DNA of 64,000 nucleotides, from contig NZ_BOPH01000129.1 in NCBI RefSeq assembly GCF_016863655.1, positions 62,001-126,000 on the forward strand. The letters are read 5' to 3'. The notes below the pieces were generated by a model. That model saw only the letters and a list, made by a program, of their open reading frames with translations, did no database searches and had not been told where the DNA came from. Below, one piece after another: positions 34,204 to 42,873 of this stretch. Source of the DNA: Virgisporangium ochraceum (lineage in GTDB: Bacteria; Actinomycetota; Actinomycetes; Mycobacteriales; Micromonosporaceae). Every line of letters starts with the position of its first letter. Position 1 is the first letter of the stretch. The position numbers and the translations under genes are program-made.

Positions 34204-37200
34204 ATGCCGAACATGATCATCCACTATCCTCCGGCCGAGCGGCGATGGGCCGAATGGCTCGCCGTCGAGTTCGAAAGTTGCAGCCTGGACGTGGCCTTGC
34301 GGCGCACTGACCGGATCGATCCATTCCGCGGCTTCGTCAGGCACACTCCCGATGCGGAACACGTCCAGCTCGCTCCAACCTGGACCGGCCAGCCACCCCG
34401 GGCCGTGGTCGACATTGCGTCCGACCGCGTGCCGGTGGCGATTGTCCTGGTAAAGCCGCCGCCCGCGGGCGTTCGAGTGCACGATTTCGCGCTGGACCTG
34501 TCCGACGCCGACGACGAGGAAACGGCCCGCGCCGCGGTATGGGAGCATTTCGACCTTCGGCCCGGCGACGGGCCGCCGACCGCAGGTCTCTTTGGCCTGG
34601 AGCGGCCGGGGTTCCCGCCGGACCTCTCCCCAGTGTGGGGGATTGGCCCGCGCCGAGCTTCACGCGACAGCCTGGATCTGCTCGAGCGCGAGCTGGCCGC
34701 CAACGGCACGGACGAAATCGTCCGAGTGGCGATCGGCGGACCGCCCGGATCGGGCCGCAGCACACTCGCCGCCCATTACGCCCACCGGAACGCCGACCGG
34801 TACGCCGGCTGCGTCGCGATCGACGCGGCACTGCCGGAGACATTGCCGCTTCAACTGCGGACCGTCATGAAACCGCGCGGCGTTTTGCAAGAGGACGTTG
34901 ACGTCTGGTTGCTCGTGATCCACAACCTGGCTGATCTCGCACAGCAGCCGGAGCTGCCACCCGGCCGCTGGCACGTCCTAATGACCTGCGAAGAACCTGT
35001 GGCCAATAGCTCTCCGATCCCTTGTGTGATCCTTTCCGCCGACGGTACTTCGCCCGCACCGATCCTATCGTCGACCGCCCACTCGCTTCTGCAGCTGCTG
35101 AGCGCCTTCGCGCCTGCACCGATTCCGCTGACGCTGCTGGCCGCCGGCGCCGCCGCCGCACCTGGCGACCTGGCCGAGGTGCTCGATTCGCCGCAACGCA
35201 CCAGCGAGCTGGTCACCGAACTGTGCACCGCCGGGATCGTTCGGCGTACCCCCGAGACCGTGCGGGTCCGTCCGTCAATGCGCCCGCAGATCAACGATCG
35301 GTCGACGGGACATGCCGCGGCCGTAACCGCGCTTGCCTTGCCGGTCCTGCTGCACGACGGCAGTCACCCGGAAGACTGGCTCGTCGCTGTGCCCCATCTC
35401 GTACGCTGCCTCGACGTCCCCATCGAGCAACCGCGGCACGCGACCCTGCGAGAGTATGTGGACGCATGGGAGGATGGTCGCCCCCAACCGGTTCCGATGG
35501 CGGCCGCCATCGAGGTGGCCTCCGGCGTCCTGTCAGAAATGGACGCACCGGAGTTGGTCCTGCGGCTGGCCGAGCGCGGCGCGCAACAGACGGCGGAGCC
35601 GGGTAAAACTTCAGAAATGGCCCGGATCCGATCGCTGACCGTCCTCGCAGGCAGCTTGCTTGACAACCGCAGACCGCACGAGGCGCTCAACACTGTGCTT
35701 GAGGCCGAACGGATCGCCACGGCCGAGATCGATCCCGATTCGGGCTCCGACCGGGAACTGCCCTACTCACCGGCTTATCTGTCTCATATGAAGGCGCTTG
35801 TGCTGGCCGCGCTGGGCGAACACGACGAGGCACTGGAGACGCTGAGGATGATGCGGCGGATGGCTGGAGTCGGCGGTCCGCAACTTCCTGCGGACGACCG
35901 GGCTATCCGGCGGCTGCACGCGGAACTGTTGCTTCACGCCGGCCACACCGCCGAGGCGGCCGATGTCTTGGATTTCGGTTTCCGCGACGATCCGAACGAC
36001 GACTTCGAGGCTGGGCTTATTCGACTAACCCAGGCCAAGATCCTGCTAAACAGCGATCCGGCGACCGCTCGGGAGCTGGCCGCCGACGCCCGAAGGATCC
36101 TCATCGAACACGGACGGCGTCGCGAAGCAGTGGACGCACGACTGGTCGAGTCTGGCGCTGCGATGCGCCTGGACGCCACCGCCCAGGCGGCCGACCTGGT
36201 GGACGATGCGCTTCTCGAGGCCCGCGAACTCGACGATGAACACCTGATCAGCGAGGCGCTACGCCACTCCGCGGAGTGCCGGGTAGCCAGCGGCGATGAC
36301 CTGGGGGCCTATGAGCGTTTCGACGAGGCGGCCGCGCAGGCCGATCGCCGCAGCCTGGACGCCCGTCACCGAATCCAGCTCGACCACCATTTCGCTAAGT
36401 TGTTGCTGCGAACCAAGCGCCTGGACCGCGCCGCCGAACTGCTGACAAGATCGGTGGCCGGGTGGCGGGATGACCCGGACCGGATCCGCCCATTGGACCG
36501 CTACAACATCGCCGAAATGTTAGCCGCGGTCGAGCATGCGCGGGGACGGATGGACGCGGCGGCGGAAGCGCTGAAGCTGGCCCTGGACTCGATCGACCCG
36601 GCCGAGGCCGATGCAGCCGAAGCCGAGGGCAGGACCAGACTAGGGCTGGCGCAGCTACTCCTGGCCGCCCACCGCCCAGCGGAATCCGAGGCCGTCGCCC
36701 AGCGGATCCCGGACGGGTGGGCCGGACGCGCGGAACACGCGGCCGACATTGCGCAGCTGCGGCTCGCGCGCGTCGAAGCACTCCACGCCGAGGGCCGCAC
36801 GGCCGATGCACAGCAGGCCACCGATCAGTGCGTTGACGAGGCCGCGCAACTACTCGGCTGGGCCGACACCCGGCTCGGAGACATTCTCGCCACTGTCGTT
36901 GACACCCTCCTGCGAGTGAATGAAATCGAGCAAGCTCACCGGTACGCCCTCGCTGGGCTCACGCTCGCCCGAAATGTGACCGGCGACGCCTCTCCGCAGA
37001 TCGCAGTCGCCCTGGACAATCTCGCCCGCACGCTCGTCGCACGCGGCGAGGCAGCTCAGGCAGTCGGCATAGCCGAAGCGGCGACCAGGATCGCAATCCA
37101 GTGCTACGGCTGGAACCACCGCGAAGTCGCAGTTCGAATGTTCAACCTGGCAGACACCTACGGACATCTCGGGCGATGGTGCGAAGCCGCGGACCTCCTG

Positions 37201-37308
37201 ACGCAGGTCGTGGAGATCGACCAGCGAGCTTACGGGCCGCAACACAGCGAGGTCGAGTTGGATCGTCGAGCACTGGCCAAGGCCAAGGCGATGTGCCAGG
37301 GGGCGTGA
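34204..37308 (+). CDS. TIR-like / NB-ARC-type NTPase with TPR repeats
   Basis: A 1034-residue protein. Residues 1-115 resemble a shortened TIR_2 domain (IHYPPAERRWAEWLAVEFES, then VPVAIVLVKPPP), but the segment that usually carries the catalytic glutamate is not evident. A P-loop GGPPGSGRST lies at 178-187 and a Walker B-like VWLLVIHNL at about 230-240, an NB-ARC-type module with degenerate Asp. From residue 430 onward there are TPR repeats (ALVLAALGEHDEALETLRMM, RTLVARGEAAQAVGIAEAAT). The protein fits the STAND class of sensors. It is divergent from the trypsin-STAND pair. Confidence 0.78.
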   Translation: MPNMIIHYPPAERRWAEWLAVEFESCSLDVALRRTDRIDPFRGFVRHTPDAEHVQLAPTWTGQPPRAVVDIASDRVPVAIVLVKPPPAGVRVHDFALDLSDADDEETARAAVWEHFDLRPGDGPPTAGLFGLERPGFPPDLSPVWGIGPRRASRDSLDLLERELAANGTDEIVRVAIGGPPGSGRSTLAAHYAHRNADRYAGCVAIDAALPETLPLQLRTVMKPRGVLQEDVDVWLLVIHNLADLAQQPELPPGRWHVLMTCEEPVANSSPIPCVILSADGTSPAPILSSTAHSLLQLLSAFAPAPIPLTLLAAGAAAAPGDLAEVLDSPQRTSELVTELCTAGIVRRTPETVRVRPSMRPQINDRSTGHAAAVTALALPVLLHDGSHPEDWLVAVPHLVRCLDVPIEQPRHATLREYVDAWEDGRPQPVPMAAAIEVASGVLSEMDAPELVLRLAERGAQQTAEPGKTSEMARIRSLTVLAGSLLDNRRPHEALNTVLEAERIATAEIDPDSGSDRELPYSPAYLSHMKALVLAALGEHDEALETLRMMRRMAGVGGPQLPADDRAIRRLHAELLLHAGHTAEAADVLDFGFRDDPNDDFEAGLIRLTQAKILLNSDPATARELAADARRILIEHGRRREAVDARLVESGAAMRLDATAQAADLVDDALLEARELDDEHLISEALRHSAECRVASGDDLGAYERFDEAAAQADRRSLDARHRIQLDHHFAKLLLRTKRLDRAAELLTRSVAGWRDDPDRIRPLDRYNIAEMLAAVEHARGRMDAAAEALKLALDSIDPAEADAAEAEGRTRLGLAQLLLAAHRPAESEAVAQRIPDGWAGRAEHAADIAQLRLARVEALHAEGRTADAQQATDQCVDEAAQLLGWADTRLGDILATVVDTLLRVNEIEQAHRYALAGLTLARNVTGDASPQIAVALDNLARTLVARGEAAQAVGIAEAATRIAIQCYGWNHREVAVRMFNLADTYGHLGRWCEAADLLTQVVEIDQRAYGPQHSEVELDRRALAKAKAMCQGA

Positions 37309-37331
37309 CCCGAGGCGCTCATCCGGTTGGC

Positions 37332-37547
37332 AAGTGCGGGTTCGAATCATCGATTGGCCCGACGCTCCACCTCCGTCCGCTCTGACATACGAGCGTTTGG
37401 CAGGCACAAGGCTTGGAAGGTAGAGGGCTCACGTGTGGGTTCGAAGCCTCGGCAGGAGCCAGAGCAATCATTGACCGCCAGCCAACACGCCTGACCTGCC
37501 GTGTAGGCCTGCCGTGACTGACCGCAGGTAGACCCGCAAAGCGGCCA
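37332..37547 (+). repeat. Attachment-like repeat, copy A (both arms)
   Basis: The left arm (37332-37450) matches copies B and C, including the paired motif G(T/C)GGGTTCGAA near 37335 and 37436 and GAGCGTTT near 37391. The core GGCAGGAGCCAGA is at 37451-37463. The right arm (37464-37530) matches copy D. Being the only copy with both kinds of arm, it resembles an unrecombined site. The segment CTGACCGCAGGTA at 37518-37530 also recurs at 45762. Confidence 0.65.
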
Positions 37548-38268
37548 TCTGGCGGGCGCGGGTCAACGGCGGGCATCACGGCGCTCCGGGCACCTGATGC
37601 CTGGTCTGAGATCCTCCCTGGTGACCCTAGAACTCATACCAATCTTGAATGGAGATGACATCCGACCGCGTCGTGCGGACAGTCGTGCCATCCGGGAACA
37701 GGCCCAAGTCTGTCAGTGGAGCCTGAGGATCGTCTGAACATCGTCGCTGAGTCCCCCGATTCGATTTTGCTGGATCGCGCTCTGCTGTCCTGGTCGACAT
37801 GATCTCCCGCTGGGCGATGCGCTGGAAACCAACGTTGTCGGCCTTCCCTATGACTTTCGAAGGCCGACTCTCTTAGTTCGCAACCGGATTCAGCCACACG
37901 ATCTTCTTGACAGTCGCGCCGCTGGCCGAGACCGTCCAGCACCACCTTAAGATTCGCACGATCGTTAAGCCGAACGGGCGCCGTCCAAGTGGGCCGCAGC
38001 CCGCAGGGCGTCACCTGCGGGTGTCGCGTGGCCTTCGTTAGTCATACAGGACATCTCGTCATGCGGATGGAGCGGGTGAAGGAAGGCGTGGGTGTTGCCT
38101 CGGGCCCTCGGTGCCACGCCGAGACGTCTGGGGCACGAGTCGTGAAGCTTAGAGCCTGGGTCAGGACAGCAAGCGCGACCACGGCACTATCACCAATTTC
38201 AAACGACGTGCTGGGTTTAATGCCGACTCGACGTTCTCAATTTCACCACGATTGGAAGGACAGATCAC
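37548..38268. other. No gene recognised
   Basis: About 720 bases after copy A with no supported gene. Short frames on both strands have no domain. The last 20 bases carry the GGAAGGA ribosome binding site of the Nudix gene. Base composition becomes AT-richer from about 38.1 kb. Confidence 0.4.
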
Positions 38269-39654
38269 GTGTTATCGACCAGTGACCTGCAGAAAGATCA
38301 AGAACCCCGGCGCTTGGGTCGGCAGGTACAGAGGGTCGCAAAGGTGCTACCTTATCATCGGCAGATTCTCGTCAACTCTACATTCTGGACAAAAGGTGCT
38401 ATATATTTCAGGGCTTCTATGCGTCGCGCCGACTGGCTGACCATCCTCGGAGCGGCTGTCACTGGGGCGCTGTCGATCAGTCTGATCGTCGCTGGCTTTC
38501 TGTCGGAAGGGAATGCCTTAGGAGTGCTTGTCGGCCTCGGCGGCACTGTGGCTGTCGCATGCCTGATATTCGTGGTGCAAGTTATCCACATTGTGGCGCG
38601 AGAACGCCAGGCGCCGGCGGCGCCAAGCATTCCGTCAGAGACTAGCCGTGCCGAGACTCCATCACCTGGAGCACCCTCCTCAAATGAGGAACAATTTGCC
38701 TCTAGGCAAAGCGTAAATGCTTGGGATCCTACGAAATCTGCTTCGTCGGTCGTATACAGAGCTGTATCTGCAGCGCCATCAACGACCGATCTCATTTCAC
38801 AAGCCGAACGCGAAGTTCTTGCAATGGTAGTGTCTGGTCGGAACTTCATCCAGCCAAAGCTGTATCACACCGTCCTTGAGAAGATGAAAAGTCCAAACGA
38901 CCGCACCGTATTCCGTCTTCTTGCCCTGAATCATTTCTCCGATACCCAGTTCGTTGATGCGCGAAACCGCATGATGGATATGAGACGGGGCGCCGAATTC
39001 GTGCCCATATATCAAAAGAATTTTGAAGAATTCAGAGAGTATACGTCTCAAATTACCGGCGAAGATCCCACTCGCGCACGGTTCGACGTTCGATTCTACA
39101 GCCATATGCCGACGACCTACTTCTACATCATAGATGATGTCTTGTACCTCAGCTTCTTGCTGTCGAAGCCGGTATCGAGTTCTCCGATGGTTGTAGTCCG
39201 TCCGATTGATGCCGAGTCAAGGGCGGCGATTTCGGCGTTTCGCTCCCACTTCGAACATTACTGGAGCTCTTCCCGGTTCTTCGTGACTCTAATCGGGCTG
39301 ACCCCAGACGGCCAAACTCTATTGGTTAGAAATCGAAAGCGGGGTCTAGAATGGCCGACGGGGTTTATCGAGCCCAATGAGAATCTTGCCACAGGCGCTG
39401 CTCGTGAGTTTCAGGAGGAAACCGGATTCAAGGTGGGTCACCCAATCGAGATTGGGAAAACACCGATGGGCTACTTTTTCGCCGGTCGAATTGGTGATCG
39501 GGTTGGCGAGGGTTCCGCGCGCGAAATATCAGAAGCGGTGTTTGTTTATGATCTTCCTGAACGGCAGGAAATGTCCTTTAACCAAGACTACGGTGTCTTT
39601 GTTCAATTTCTTCAGATGGCCCGAAGTCGCTTCTCCGCGCTACCGGAGCCCTAA
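38269..39654 (+). CDS. Membrane-anchored Nudix hydrolase
   Basis: A 461-residue protein from GTG 38269, with GGAAGGA at 38254-38260, eight bases before. Residues 58-78 and 84-110 are two membrane helices. Residues 175-330 form a soluble domain with YSHMPTTYFYIIDDVLYLSF, which resembles DUF5919-type effector or ligand domains. Residues 335-450 are a Nudix fold with a perfect Nudix box (G-x5-E-x7-REUxEExGU): GFIEPNENLATGAAREFQEE then TGF, at 365-387. It should hydrolyse a nucleoside diphosphate derivative at the membrane. It converges on the four-gene operon and overlaps its last gene by 15 bases. Confidence 0.82.
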   Translation: MLSTSDLQKDQEPRRLGRQVQRVAKVLPYHRQILVNSTFWTKGAIYFRASMRRADWLTILGAAVTGALSISLIVAGFLSEGNALGVLVGLGGTVAVACLIFVVQVIHIVARERQAPAAPSIPSETSRAETPSPGAPSSNEEQFASRQSVNAWDPTKSASSVVYRAVSAAPSTTDLISQAEREVLAMVVSGRNFIQPKLYHTVLEKMKSPNDRTVFRLLALNHFSDTQFVDARNRMMDMRRGAEFVPIYQKNFEEFREYTSQITGEDPTRARFDVRFYSHMPTTYFYIIDDVLYLSFLLSKPVSSSPMVVVRPIDAESRAAISAFRSHFEHYWSSSRFFVTLIGLTPDGQTLLVRNRKRGLEWPTGFIEPNENLATGAAREFQEETGFKVGHPIEIGKTPMGYFFAGRIGDRVGEGSAREISEAVFVYDLPERQEMSFNQDYGVFVQFLQMARSRFSALPEP

Positions 39655-40209
39655 AGTATATTGTTGCAGCGCATTAGCTTGAGACTCAATTGAACGCTGG
39701 GGTCGGGGTGGCAGATCTAGGGAGTCAACGGTTTCTGTTATTGTCAACTGAACCGGAAGTGTCCCCTCGCTCCATAGACTTAGAACATCCGCTATTCCGG
39801 CTAGGTCGTGAATCTCAACGCGATAGACTGACGGGCCCGTCAGTGATAGATCGAGGGCGACTGGTTGACCTCCAGAGGAGGCATGCATGTGATTGGCGAA
39901 CACAACGTGGAGAACTTTGAGATTAGAAGTCGCTAACCACTCTGCCGCCGGTGACCCGAGAATTCTGTTCCCGTCTCCCTCAATAACGACGGTCGGGAGG
40001 TTCGAGAACCTGTTGAATCCAACTGCTACGGCTGCGGACATTCCCATCGCGCCTTCAAGAAGTATCGCGGGAACATCTTCAAGGAGGTTTCCGACCCGGC
40101 GGGACAAGTCGCCGTTTCCAACGATTAATGCGGCGCCCGCATTCTTGATCGCGTCCCCGATTAATAGAAGTGCACGATCCCGCCGTTGGGAAGCGTCCTG
40201 CGCAGTCAT
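39640..40209 (-). CDS. TPP-binding subunit, phosphonopyruvate/sulfopyruvate decarboxylase-like
   Basis: A 189-residue protein; ATG 40209 overlaps the previous stop (ATGA). LLEGAMGMSAAVAVGFNRFS is the conserved lead-in of TPP enzymes, GDGN at 78-81 starts the TPP/Mg motif and the partner residue is ANH at 105-107 (the usual NN is NH here). This corresponds to the C-terminal half of single-chain phosphonopyruvate decarboxylases, or to the beta subunit of sulfopyruvate decarboxylase (ComE). The neighbour encodes the matching alpha half. Substrate unknown. Confidence 0.78.
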   Translation of the reverse strand: MTAQDASQRRDRALLLIGDAIKNAGAALIVGNGDLSRRVGNLLEDVPAILLEGAMGMSAAVAVGFNRFSNLPTVVIEGDGNRILGSPAAEWLATSNLKVLHVVFANHMHASSGGQPVALDLSLTGPSVYRVEIHDLAGIADVLSLWSEGTLPVQLTITETVDSLDLPPRPQRSIESQANALQQYTLGLR

Positions 40210-40715
40210 TCAGAGCTCCCAACATGTGTGGGCTCATCGAGAACGATCGCATGAAGCTCACGGTGCCGAATTCTTGTGGCGATCAAGTCCGTGATCTGCG
40301 CTAACGCGTTGGAAGAGACGCGCATGGATGGTATCTGCAATGCGCTAAGTAGCGGTCCTAGTGTTTGTTGCCAAACTCGATGATGTTCGGGTAGGAGTTC
40401 ATGTTGACCGGCAGTACTGACCAACAGAGTGAGTGGAAGCCGAGAAGTCTTGAAAGTTGTCAGTAAGGCGTCAAGGCAATGTCCGAGACCGGCATCTTTC
40501 ATGAATACGCACGCACGCCGGTTGGCCAGGACCGCTCCAAATGCTGCTGCTACAGCAAGATCCTCGCGGGGCGCTATATGTGGCAGTCGTCCCGCAGCCG
40601 ATAGACACTCTAGAATCGGTGCTAAGCGTGAGTCTGGGACGCCGACCCAGTAGTCGACATAATAAGGTTTGTCGATTGCCAGGATTAGGTTCTGAGAACT
40701 GACCATCGGCGTCAT
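40206..40715 (-). CDS. Pyrimidine-binding (alpha) subunit of the TPP decarboxylase-like enzyme
   Basis: A 169-residue protein starting at ATG 40715, which overlaps the upstream stop as TAATG. The segment YWVGVPDSRLAPILECLSAA, then HIAPREDLAVAAAFGAVLAN (Glu51 is the expected catalytic glutamate) and RACVFMKDAGLGHCLDAL, is the signature of the N-terminal domain of phosphonopyruvate and sulfopyruvate decarboxylases (alpha subunit ComD). Together with the next gene it would make a complete thiamine-dependent decarboxylase. The split into two polypeptides follows the sulfopyruvate decarboxylase plan. Confidence 0.8.
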   Translation of the reverse strand: MTPMVSSQNLILAIDKPYYVDYWVGVPDSRLAPILECLSAAGRLPHIAPREDLAVAAAFGAVLANRRACVFMKDAGLGHCLDALLTTFKTSRLPLTLLVSTAGQHELLPEHHRVWQQTLGPLLSALQIPSMRVSSNALAQITDLIATRIRHRELHAIVLDEPTHVGSSE

Positions 40716-41506
40716 TACGGGAACTCTATCTCCGATCGAATCTGAGAGAACGGACGATAAGGGCCGTCGAGCGTCCTGTCTCCGGATAAAATTTCGTCCA
40801 GTAGTTTCACCCCTTCGAGTACTCGCTGAATGGTAAGAATGTTGGGAATTATCAGCGTATCGATTGCGTGTGATCGGAACTCGCCTATCGTGCGACCCGG
40901 CGAAAGAGTTGATAGTGCTACTAGAGAACGAATCGGAAGTCGGTTGAGAAGAGCGCTCGCGCCTTTGCTGACAAGGTCGTAGCCGTGGATCAGTAGTTGC
41001 GGTGGATCTAGACCTTCTACGTCAAACAGTTCTCTCAAGTAGATGATTGTTCCTTCGATGTCTCCGTATATGCGGTAATGTTCCGTTCTCAGGCACACGC
41101 GAATAGACGGAACATCTCTGCTTTTACGGCTCCAGAAGTGTAGGCGGCTTCTTGTCTGTTGGAGATCGGCCAGCACGTTCCCATTTGGTGAAAATGAGTT
41201 CACCCTCGGAAAACGCGTGTCGTCAATGACGATCGTGACGGCTCGATTGAGCGAATCGGCGAAGTGCGCCAGCCGATCGTTGCCATAACAGACGCCGTTT
41301 GAGGCGTCAATGATGAGTGGCAGGGCAGATCCACGGCAAACTGCTTGGATCCGTTCGCAGAGCTGCTCAAATCGAATCAAGTCGCTATCTGGAACTCCGA
41401 GTGAGCATGATATCTCGAAGCTTGATATCCACAGGTGATTGCACGTTGGCACCCAGTCTAACGTACGCGCAGCAACGGCGTCCACGGCACCAACCGCAAT
41501 ATTCAT
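40715..41506 (-). CDS. PEP mutase/isocitrate lyase-superfamily protein with altered active site
   Basis: A 263-residue TIM-barrel protein. WISSFEISCSLGVPDSDLIR matches the PEP mutase lead (W-x-S-x-x-E-I-S-x-S-x-G-V-P-D). However, the metal site that usually reads D-A-D-T-G-Y-G is DASNGVCYG (the second Asp is Ser, residue 69), and the mutase signature E-D-K-x5-N-S is D-D-T-x5-N-S at 95-104, losing the essential lysine. Thus it is a superfamily member, but PEP mutase activity is doubtful. It overlaps its neighbours by 4 bases (start) and 1 base (stop) and is presumably part of one pathway with the TPP subunits. Confidence 0.72.
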   Translation of the reverse strand: MNIAVGAVDAVAARTLDWVPTCNHLWISSFEISCSLGVPDSDLIRFEQLCERIQAVCRGSALPLIIDASNGVCYGNDRLAHFADSLNRAVTIVIDDTRFPRVNSFSPNGNVLADLQQTRSRLHFWSRKSRDVPSIRVCLRTEHYRIYGDIEGTIIYLRELFDVEGLDPPQLLIHGYDLVSKGASALLNRLPIRSLVALSTLSPGRTIGEFRSHAIDTLIIPNILTIQRVLEGVKLLDEILSGDRTLDGPYRPFSQIRSEIEFP

Positions 41507-42150
41507 CTGCTTAGAATCGTCTCAGGTAGGCTGCTGAACACTTCTTTGAGCGCCGTCCCTTTGGAGCGTTTGTACGGCTCGACAATCTCAGCCACTGCCT
41601 GAGACCTTTTATATAGGTCCGCTCGGTTAGTTGAGTACGCTCGAGCCACTGGACCATCTGGCGTGATCCACGCGTGAAACGCTACGTAGAGACATTGAAA
41701 GATGCTTGAAATGGGGCCGGAGTGAGGTCCATCTAGTTTCGGCCATAGCTCGACGGCCGGCGGATATGATTGATTCAAGCTAGTAGCTCCGGCGAAGAAG
41801 TCGGCTGTCGCAAAGTGGAGCCGACGAAGCCCATTTATCACGATTGCTCCCATGCACATCAAGCAGGGCTCGATCGTGCTGTAGAGAGCGTCCGGAACAT
41901 GTTGAGTTACAGTCGGGATTTGCGTCAGGGCATTAATGGCGGCATGTGCCAGGCTCGTGTCGGCTAGCTCCCGCGCGTTTGTGTCAATCGTGCGTACGCG
42001 ATTATTCGCCTGCGCGACAATAGCCCCGGCAGCGTCTAATATTACGGTACCGGCTGGACAGCAATCGTTCTGGTAAGCTATCCAGGCCTGATTGAATGCA
42101 AGCTGCCAAGGTTCATCTAGCTTCTCCCATGCCTCGCGCAAGCCAGTCAT
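41503..42150 (-). CDS. Nucleoside-deaminase-fold protein lacking the catalytic glutamate
   Basis: A 215-residue protein, first of the operon (ATG 42150). It has the zinc motif PCLMC at 95-99 within YSTIEPCLMCMGAIVINGL and a first histidine in LAHAAINAL at 69. In active CDA/TadA/guanine deaminases the motif is H-A-E; here it reads H-A-A, so the proton-shuttling glutamate is alanine. Zinc could still bind through His and two Cys. Other parts (FAGATSLNQSYPP, the C-terminal helices) match deaminase layout. It may be a binding protein or use another acid. It overlaps the next gene (ATGA). Confidence 0.75.
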   Translation of the reverse strand: MTGLREAWEKLDEPWQLAFNQAWIAYQNDCCPAGTVILDAAGAIVAQANNRVRTIDTNARELADTSLAHAAINALTQIPTVTQHVPDALYSTIEPCLMCMGAIVINGLRRLHFATADFFAGATSLNQSYPPAVELWPKLDGPHSGPISSIFQCLYVAFHAWITPDGPVARAYSTNRADLYKRSQAVAEIVEPYKRSKGTALKEVFSSLPETILSR

Positions 42151-42289
42151 GGCCGAATTCTACAGCCAGAGGCTGCGTAGGCGGCGGACTATTTTGGGCG
42201 GTCGACCCCTGCGGGGGGATGTACGAGAGTGTCGCTGCGACATCGACCTGGCTCTCTGAGGCCCACGCGCTCTTGATCGTGACCGGCGC

Positions 42290-42432
42290 TGCCCCAGGAC
42301 GAGTTGGATGACGACGATCGCGGCGAAAATGGCGGTGACTCGTCATAGGCAAGGCGCGCGGTCGGCCAGCACTTCCAGGTCTTGGGGATGGCGTTGACCC
42401 GCTCACCTGGAGTTCGGAACTTGGCGTTGAGC
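42290..42432 (-). pseudogene. Remnant of an IS5-family transposase
   Basis: Translating the minus strand gives AKFRTPGERVNAIPKTWK and, after a frame change, RVTAIFAAIVVIQLVLGQRR. Both align with the C-terminus of the adjacent transposase (AKIRALGERANATLKTWK, AAIFVLQLIEEQRQPG). Only about 140 bases are left, with a frame shift and an internal stop. An older, decayed copy therefore lies directly beside the present one. Confidence 0.7.
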
Positions 42433-42437
42433 CGTTT

Positions 42438-42858
42438 TCATCCTGGCTGGCGCTGCTCCTCGATGAGTTGAAGGACGAAGATCGCGGCGAGGAGCGGAGT
42501 CGCTCGTTGTGGGCAGCAGTGCAGTCTGGCCAGGACTTTCCAGGTCTTGAGGGTGGCGTTGGCGCGTTCGCCGAGGGCTCGGATCTTGGCGTGGGATCGG
42601 TTGACGGCCTTCTGGTTACGGGACAGCGCCGGCCGCGGGTGGTGCCGTTTGTCCGGCGTGCGGACGGTGCCGCCAGCGCCCTGGTATCCCTTGTCGGAGA
42701 ACGTCATCACGCCCTTGTCTGCCAGGGCGTCGATGATGCCGTGCTCACGCGCGGCGGTCAGGTCATGCGTGGAACCGGGTAGCGCCGGTGACACCCACTT
42801 CAGCCGGCCGGCGCAGTCGGCGATCACCTGGACGTTGATGGCGTGGTGGCGCGGCTTG
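42438..42858 (-). CDS. IS5-family transposase, C-terminal frame
   Basis: The frame contains VQVIADCAGRLKWVSPALPG (first catalytic Asp), FSDKGYQGAGGTVRTPDKRH (second Asp), SRNQKAVNRSHAKIRALGER (catalytic Glu region) and ends QRQPG. This is the catalytic part of an IS5-family DDE transposase. It can be followed upstream as RRGGAGKPRHHAINVQV to about 42880, i.e. it joins the other frame by a shift. Confidence 0.78.
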
Positions 42859-42873
42859 CCCGCGCCACCACGC

